Shown: piece by piece, positions 59,176-64,000 of the stretch | Layout: every line of letters begins with the position of its first letter | How positions within the stretch are numbered: position 1 is the stretch's first letter | Source: CADEEN01 sp963840805 | Lineage (GTDB): Bacteria; Pseudomonadota; Gammaproteobacteria; Burkholderiales; Burkholderiaceae_C | Length of the DNA: 64,000 bases | NCBI GenBank assembly: GCA_963840805.1 | Contig: CAWJAJ010000002.1 | Location: 62,001-126,000 of the forward strand | Reading direction: 5' to 3' | Position numbers and translations under genes: made by a program | Notes under the pieces: model-generated | Told to the model about the DNA's origin: nothing | What the model saw: the letters and a program-made list of their open reading frames with translations, nothing else | Database searches by the model: none

Positions 59176-60266
59176 CCGTTGGGTTTCGACGTCGCGACCG
59201 CAGCGAGCAGCTTGCGCACCGGCGCCGGCAGCCCGCGTTGCAGCGCGGCCTCGACCGTGAACCAGCGCCCCTCGGGCAGCGCGGCCTCGAGCGCGTCGCG
59301 GCGCGGCGCCGACAAGCGTTGCGGCAGGCGGTGGTGCCACGGCTGCAGGTGCCAATCGAAGTGCGTCAGTGCGTGCTGCACAGGCGCCAGCGCTTCGCCG
59401 CGTCCTGACCAGGCGGCCGACTGCGCCTGCAGCGCGGCGAGCGAGTCGTAGAGCGGCAATGTCCAAAGGCCGGCCCAGACGCCGCGTGCGGGCCGCTGGA
59501 CCAGCCAGACGCGATCGCCGTCGGCCAGCCACAACATGGCGTTGCTGCGTTGCGTGCGCTGCAGCCTGCGCGTCTTCACCGGATAGCGCTCAGTGCGGCC
59601 TTCTCGGTGCGCCACGCACAACGAGCGCAGCGGGCAGGCCTCGCAGCGCGGCCGGCGGGTGCTGCAGACCGTGGCACCCAGGTCCATCAGCCCCTGCGTG
59701 TAGGGCTCGATGCCGTGCCGCGGCAGAATCGATTCGGCCTGTTGCCAGAGCGCCCGTTCGTTTGCCGCAAGTGCCAGATCGCCGGTGAAGCCGAGTGCGC
59801 GCGTCAGCACGCGCTTGACGTTGCCGTCGAGGATCGCCACGCGCTCGCCGAAGCAGAACGCGGCGATCGCGCCGGCCGTCGAGCGGCCGATGCCGGGCAG
59901 CAAGGCCAGCGCCACCGCGCTGCGCGGAAACGCACCGCCGTGCTCAGCCACCACCACCTGCGCACAGCGGTGCAGGTGGCGCGCGCGGCTGTAATAGCCC
60001 AGGCCGCTCCACAGCGCCAGCACGTCGTCGAGCGGCGCCGAGGCCAACGCCTGCACGTCGGCAAAACGCGCCAGGAAACGCGGGTAGTAATCGAGCACCG
60101 TCGCCACCTGCGTCTGCTGCAGCATGATTTCCGACAGCCAGACGCGGTAGGGGTCGCGGCTGCCCTGCCACGGCAAGGCGTGCCGGCCGTGATCGCGTTG
60201 CCATGCGATCACGCGAGCGGCGAGATCGTCGCCCCGCAGGCGCCGCGGGCGGCTCGGCGACGTCAC
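59172..60266 (-). CDS. mutY: Adenine DNA glycosylase
   Basis: 364 residues from GTG at 60266. Removes A opposite 8-oxo-G. Visible: the catalytic Glu in SEIMLQQTQV, helix-hairpin-helix LLPGIGRSTAGAIAAFCFGERVAILDGNVKRVL (catalytic Asp), the 4Fe-4S motif CSTRRPRCEACPLRSLC, and the C-terminal MutT-like domain (RPARGVWAGLWTLPLY). The GTG lies one base after the dynamin stop (TGAGGTG), so expression is coupled. Other starts would extend into the dynamin gene. Confidence 0.94.
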   Translation of the reverse strand: MTSPSRPRRLRGDDLAARVIAWQRDHGRHALPWQGSRDPYRVWLSEIMLQQTQVATVLDYYPRFLARFADVQALASAPLDDVLALWSGLGYYSRARHLHRCAQVVVAEHGGAFPRSAVALALLPGIGRSTAGAIAAFCFGERVAILDGNVKRVLTRALGFTGDLALAANERALWQQAESILPRHGIEPYTQGLMDLGATVCSTRRPRCEACPLRSLCVAHREGRTERYPVKTRRLQRTQRSNAMLWLADGDRVWLVQRPARGVWAGLWTLPLYDSLAALQAQSAAWSGRGEALAPVQHALTHFDWHLQPWHHRLPQRLSAPRRDALEAALPEGRWFTVEAALQRGLPAPVRKLLAAVATSKPNG

Positions 60267-60267
60267 C

Positions 60268-62283
60268 TCAGCCGTTGGCGCTGCGCGACGCGACCAGCGA
60301 CAGCGGCGGCAGGGGCCGTTGCAGGGCGCCGTCATGGGCCGACGGTTCGCTGGGCGACGCCGTCGTTGGCGTGTGCGCCGCATCGCGCAGCGCGGCCGTG
60401 AGCGCATGCAGGCGGACCCCCAGATGCTGCCAGCGCGCCTCCTGCGATTCGAGGTCGGCGATGCGGTGGTCGAGATCGCCGGCCGCGGCGCGGATGCGCT
60501 CGAGGCCGTCGCGCCGGCGCTTGAAGCCGCGGCGCCGATCGCGCAGTTGCGAATCGATCTGGTTGGATGCCGACTTGTGCCACAACTCGACGTCGCCGCT
60601 GGCGTTCTCGAACGCCATGCGCAACTTCGACAGCAGCATGCGCCGGAACTGCTCCATGAAGCGCGGCTCGGCCAGCCGCAGTGCCTGCGACAGGCCGAGG
60701 TACTGGACGTAGCTGCGCTCGATCAGATCGAGTTCGCGGTCGCAGCGCTCGAGCGAGGGCAGCCGCGTCAGCGTCAGCGCAAAGCCGAACTCGCTGTTGA
60801 GTTGGCGAAAGCTCGCCTGCAGCATGTCGTGGATCTCCTGGCCGCGCGCCCGTGCCTGGTCCGCGCGGCCCCGCAGGCGCGCACACAACGCGATGAAGGC
60901 CTTCCTGGCACCGAGGTTGAACAGCGTGGCACGGGCCTCGCGCTGCATGCGCGCCACTTCATCGCGCAGTGCGTCGCTGGACAGGCCCTCCAGCAACTCG
61001 CGCAGCATCCTGGCGTGCACGGCACGCACGGCCGACAAGCGCTCGGTGCAGGACTCGAACTCGTGCATCTCGCGGTCGACGCGCTCGATCATCAGCTGCA
61101 CCTTGCCGGTGCTCTTGCCGCGCAGGCCACGCAATTCGAGCATCTGCTCGGCGATCTGCCGACGCTGGTCGGTCAGGCGGCGTGCGCCCAGCTGCTCGAC
61201 GGCCAGCGCGGTCTCGTCGACCATGCGCTCGATCACTTCGCGGCGGCGCGGCAGCAGCTGGGTGGCCAGTGCCTCCTCGAGCGCAGGCAGGCGGCTGGCT
61301 TCCAACGCGGTGCGGTCCCCATCGATGCGCCCGGCCAATGCCTGCCGCGCCGACAGCGGGAACACGCGATCGCGCGCAACGTCCAGCATCGCGGCGGTGT
61401 TGCGGCACTGTTGCTCGATCTGTTCACGCACCACGGCTTCCGTCAGCAGCGGGTCCGCCAGCGCATCGATCTTGTTCAGCACCACGAAGCGCGCCATCGA
61501 CTGGCCGCCGAGATGGTCGCGCCAGACCGCCATGTCCGACTTGGTGACGCCGGCGTCGGCGCCGAGGATGAACACCACCGCGTGCGCCGCCGGCAGCAGC
61601 GACAGCGTCAGTTCGGGTTCGGCGCCAATGGCGTTCAAGCCCGGCGTATCGAGTACGACGAGGCCGCGCTTGAGCAACGGATGCGGATAGTTGATGGCGG
61701 CATGGCGCCAGGCCGGCACCTCGACCAGGCCCTCGGCGATCTGCGGCGGGTTGTCCTCGGGTGTGTCGTCGTGCCAGAAGCCCAACGCACGTGCCGTCTC
61801 GACGCTGACGGCCTTGGTGCGCATCACTTCCGTCAGTGCATCGGCCAGGCGGTCGGGTTGCTCGGCATCAAGACGGATCCGCGTCCACAGCTCCGGCCGC
61901 TCGCGCAATTCGGCCAGCGGCTGCGGCTCGAGCCGGGTATCGATCGGCAGCAATGCGAGCAGCGCCGGCGTGCCGGGCTCGTAGCCCAACTCGACCGGAC
62001 ACATCGTCGTGCGGCCCGGCGTCGCGGGCAGGATGCGGCGGCCGGTGTCGGCGAAGAAGATGGCATTGATCAGTTCCGACTTGCCACGCGAGAACTCGGC
62101 CACGAAGGCCACGCACAGCCGGTCCGAAGCGAGCCGCTCGCGCAGGGCCCCGAGGTTGCGTTCGCTGGCCTCGTCCTGCAGATCATGGTCGATCAGGTAA
62201 CGCGCCAGATCGGTCGCCTGGCGATCGAGGCCGTGGCGCCAGGTAGAGAGCGCGTCGAGCTGACCAGCGAGGGAGAGTTCCAT
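60268..62283 (-). CDS. Dynamin-like GTPase
   Basis: 671 residues. The GTPase domain has P-loop FVAEFSRGKSELINAI, switch TPGRTTMCPVEL, DTPGLNAIG and NKIDAL motifs. The remainder is helical with basic clusters (LRDRRRGFKRRRDGLERIR), as expected for the stalk of bacterial dynamins. There is no membrane-spanning segment. It lies between mutM and mutY on the same strand, translationally coupled to mutY, so it may be linked to DNA repair or membrane upkeep; the biological role is unproven. Confidence 0.88.
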   Translation of the reverse strand: MELSLAGQLDALSTWRHGLDRQATDLARYLIDHDLQDEASERNLGALRERLASDRLCVAFVAEFSRGKSELINAIFFADTGRRILPATPGRTTMCPVELGYEPGTPALLALLPIDTRLEPQPLAELRERPELWTRIRLDAEQPDRLADALTEVMRTKAVSVETARALGFWHDDTPEDNPPQIAEGLVEVPAWRHAAINYPHPLLKRGLVVLDTPGLNAIGAEPELTLSLLPAAHAVVFILGADAGVTKSDMAVWRDHLGGQSMARFVVLNKIDALADPLLTEAVVREQIEQQCRNTAAMLDVARDRVFPLSARQALAGRIDGDRTALEASRLPALEEALATQLLPRRREVIERMVDETALAVEQLGARRLTDQRRQIAEQMLELRGLRGKSTGKVQLMIERVDREMHEFESCTERLSAVRAVHARMLRELLEGLSSDALRDEVARMQREARATLFNLGARKAFIALCARLRGRADQARARGQEIHDMLQASFRQLNSEFGFALTLTRLPSLERCDRELDLIERSYVQYLGLSQALRLAEPRFMEQFRRMLLSKLRMAFENASGDVELWHKSASNQIDSQLRDRRRGFKRRRDGLERIRAAAGDLDHRIADLESQEARWQHLGVRLHALTAALRDAAHTPTTASPSEPSAHDGALQRPLPPLSLVASRSANG

Positions 62284-62417
62284 GCGGCGCGACAGTGACA
62301 GGTTTCGACAACGCCAAGCGGGCGCCGCAGAATCCTAGCGCACGGGGCCGCCAGCAAACGTCGGCGATACATCTGCTGACAGCCGACAACGTGCACTTGC
62401 CGTGCACTTGTCGCGGA

Positions 62418-63257
62418 TCAGCGTTTTTGGCAGCCGGGGCAGAAGTATGTCGAGCGCTGCGCCTGCACGACGCGGCGCACCGCGGCGCCGCAGCGCAGGC
62501 AGGGCAGGCCCTCGCGGCCGTAGACATGGGCCTGGCGCTGGTAGGCGCCATCGACGCCGTGCGCGTCGCGAAAGTCGCGCAGCGACGAGCCGCCGAGTGC
62601 CATTGCGCGCGCCAGCGTGGCGCGCACGCTGGCCAAGAGGCGCTCGCTGCGCGGCCGCGACAAGCGGTGGCAACGCGTGCGCGGGTCGATGCCGGCCTCG
62701 AACAACGCCTCGCAGGCATAGATGTTGCCGGCGCCGACGACGATGTCGCCGGCCAGCAGTGCCGTCTTCACCGCTGTGCGGCGCCGGCGCAGCGCGGCGT
62801 GGAACGCCTGCGGTGTCAGCGCCTCGTCGAACGGCTCGGCGCCCAGGCGGGCCAGCAAGGTCGAGGCCGGCGCAGCATCGGCCGCGGGCGACCACACCAC
62901 CGCGCCGAATCGGCGCGGGTCGGTCAGGCGCAGCGTGCCGCGCGACGTGACGAGGTCGAAGTGGTCGTGCTTGCCCGGCGGTCCGGTATCGGCGCCGGCA
63001 CGGAACGCGAGCGACCCCGACATGCCCAGGTGCATCAACAGGCCACCGGCCGCTGCGGCGCGGTGCCCTTCGAGCGGCAGCCACAGGTACTTGCCGCGGC
63101 GCGCCGCCAGGCCCACCGTGCAACCCACCAGCGACAACGGCTCGCAGCCGAGTGGCCAGCGCAACGGCGCGCCCAGCCGCACGGCGAGCACGCGAGCGCT
63201 GGCGATGTGCTCGGCAAAGCTGCGCCGCGTGACTTCGACTTCGGGCAGTTCGGGCAT
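62418..63257 (-). CDS. mutM: Formamidopyrimidine-DNA glycosylase
   Basis: 279 residues. Removes 8-oxo-G and ring-opened purines. The catalytic Pro2/Glu3 are seen (MPELPEVEVTRRSF), the conserved Lys in ARRGKYLWLPL, helix-two-turn-helix GAGNIYACEALFEAGIDPRTRCHRLS, and the zinc finger CLRCGAAVRRVVQAQRSTYFCPGC. TATCAT (63265-63270 on the minus strand) ends 7 bp before ATG and no Shine-Dalgarno is seen, so the message may be leaderless. Confidence 0.96.
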   Translation of the reverse strand: MPELPEVEVTRRSFAEHIASARVLAVRLGAPLRWPLGCEPLSLVGCTVGLAARRGKYLWLPLEGHRAAAAGGLLMHLGMSGSLAFRAGADTGPPGKHDHFDLVTSRGTLRLTDPRRFGAVVWSPAADAAPASTLLARLGAEPFDEALTPQAFHAALRRRRTAVKTALLAGDIVVGAGNIYACEALFEAGIDPRTRCHRLSRPRSERLLASVRATLARAMALGGSSLRDFRDAHGVDGAYQRQAHVYGREGLPCLRCGAAVRRVVQAQRSTYFCPGCQKR

Positions 63258-63350
63258 GACGGCGATGATAGAAGCGTGTCGGGTTGAACGCTCGCCGCTA
63301 CGCGCACTCCAACGCGGTGCCTAGAATCGCCCGACGACCACGAGTTCTTC

Positions 63351-64000
63351 ATGCCCATAACCGCCTTTCCCCGCCGCAGCGCGCTGCGAACCCGCCGAGC
63401 GCTGGCCTGCATGGCGATGCTGCTCGGCATGGCCGGCGCGTCGGCGCAGGCACCGGGTGCCGTGCAGGGCGCGGCCGCGCCCGCCGGTGGCGCTTCGGCA
63501 CCGCAGCGTTCTGCGCTCGATGCACCGTTGTTCTACCAGGTGTTGATCGGCGAGATCGAGCTCAGCGCCGGCGAAGCCGGCAATGCCTATGCGGTGCTGC
63601 TCGATGCGGCGCGCCGCACGCGCGATGAGACGCTGTTCAAGCGCAGCGTCGACGTCGCGCTGCAGGCGCGCGCCGGTGACCAGGCGCTGGCGGCCGCACG
63701 GGCGTGGCGCCAGGCCCTGCCCGAGTCGCTGGAGGCGGTTCGGTACGAGCTGCAGCTGTTGGCCGCGCTCAACCGCAGCTCGGAGGTCGCAGAGCCGCTC
63801 AAGGTGTTGCTCGCACGCACGCCCGACAACGAGCGATCGGCGCTGATCGCCACGCTACCCCGGCTGTTCCAGCGCGTCGCCGACAAGAAGCAGGCGGCGG
63901 TCCTGCTCGAGGATCTGCTGGAGCCCTACCTCCAGGCACCATCGACCCGCACTGCGGCCCGCGTGGCTGTCGGGCGCAGTTGGTGGCTGGCGGCGGACGC
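63351..64000 (+). CDS. TPR-type protein, partial at window end
   Basis: Runs off the right edge (at least 216 residues). Signal peptide (ALACMAMLLGMAGASAQA), low-complexity Ala/Gly linker, then TPR-like helices: LFYQVLIGEIELSAGEAGNAYAVLLDAARR, DETLFKRSVDVALQARAGDQALAAARAWRQ, ALIATLPRLFQRVADKKQAAVLLEDLL. A periplasmic or outer-membrane assembly factor of this shape commonly lies between mutM and lolB in Burkholderiales. TAGAAT (63332-63337) lies 13 bp before ATG. Confidence 0.82.
   Translation, partial: MPITAFPRRSALRTRRALACMAMLLGMAGASAQAPGAVQGAAAPAGGASAPQRSALDAPLFYQVLIGEIELSAGEAGNAYAVLLDAARRTRDETLFKRSVDVALQARAGDQALAAARAWRQALPESLEAVRYELQLLAALNRSSEVAEPLKVLLARTPDNERSALIATLPRLFQRVADKKQAAVLLEDLLEPYLQAPSTRTAARVAVGRSWWLAAD

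Overview
The window is high-GC DNA from a member of the Burkholderiales, most likely the Rubrivivax/Leptothrix/Methylibium group. Supporting this are the gene order petA-petB-petC-sspA-sspB, a short stand-alone metH homocysteine-methyltransferase module, the Burkholderiales-typical families DUF3567, DUF1631 and DUF3683, a TPR gene divergent from mutM, and strong G/C third-position bias over most of the window. This placement is inference from gene content; no 16S or taxonomic marker tree could be run.

Layout. 1-5.5 kb is accessory: the 5' part of an exopolysaccharide locus (epsE, epsF) with a sigma-54-like promoter, a permuted PEP-utilising dikinase-like protein, an orphan lipoprotein and a decayed IS3-type transposase. 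5.5-13.3 kb holds ubiE with a DUF971 gene, a membrane GGDEF-EAL protein and a very large FAD/iron-sulfur oxidoreductase. 13.5-19.3 kb is a complete glycerol-3-phosphate operon ugpBAECQ with a Pho-box-like site. ugpA and ugpE are separated by 730 bp that carry two inverted copies of a 239-bp palindromic element. 19.3-26.5 kb has an MFS exporter with a possible leader peptide and attenuator, then argJ, secA, an M23 peptidase and dciA. 26.4-31.3 kb has tRNA-Thr, sspB-sspA, the cytochrome bc1 operon and mscL. 31.3-36.8 kb has DUF1631, pdxA, a Nif3-like gene and a DegS-like protease.

36.9-41.8 kb is a tightly coupled operon: a VIT/VWA surface protein with a PEP-CTERM-like tail, an exosortase, an EpsI-like partner and a GT51 peptidoglycan glycosyltransferase with an unusual N-terminal region. 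It is followed by an OmpA-like lipoprotein. 42.6-48.7 kb holds metH, a second GGDEF-EAL protein, a tandem AAA+ ATPase starting at TTG, and DUF3567. 48.8-53.8 kb has DUF3108, a fumarylacetoacetase-family gene, an Ala-rich helical protein, a CAU tRNA, cysK and a DgcZ-like zinc-sensing diguanylate cyclase. 53.9-64 kb has hrcA, nadK, recN, rapZ, a Lon-substrate-domain gene, mutY, a dynamin-like GTPase, mutM and a TPR gene that runs off the end.

Many conserved genes contain one-base indels, mostly an extra base in or beside a short homopolymer. They cluster at 0-3.5, 13.2-14.3, 37.8-40.7 and 42.7-47 kb and are almost absent elsewhere. I read these as consensus errors rather than real decay, and annotate such genes as single CDS with the breaks noted. 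Several genes (metH, nadK, mutM, the DgcZ-like gene) have a -10 box 6-7 nt before ATG and no Shine-Dalgarno, suggesting leaderless mRNAs.
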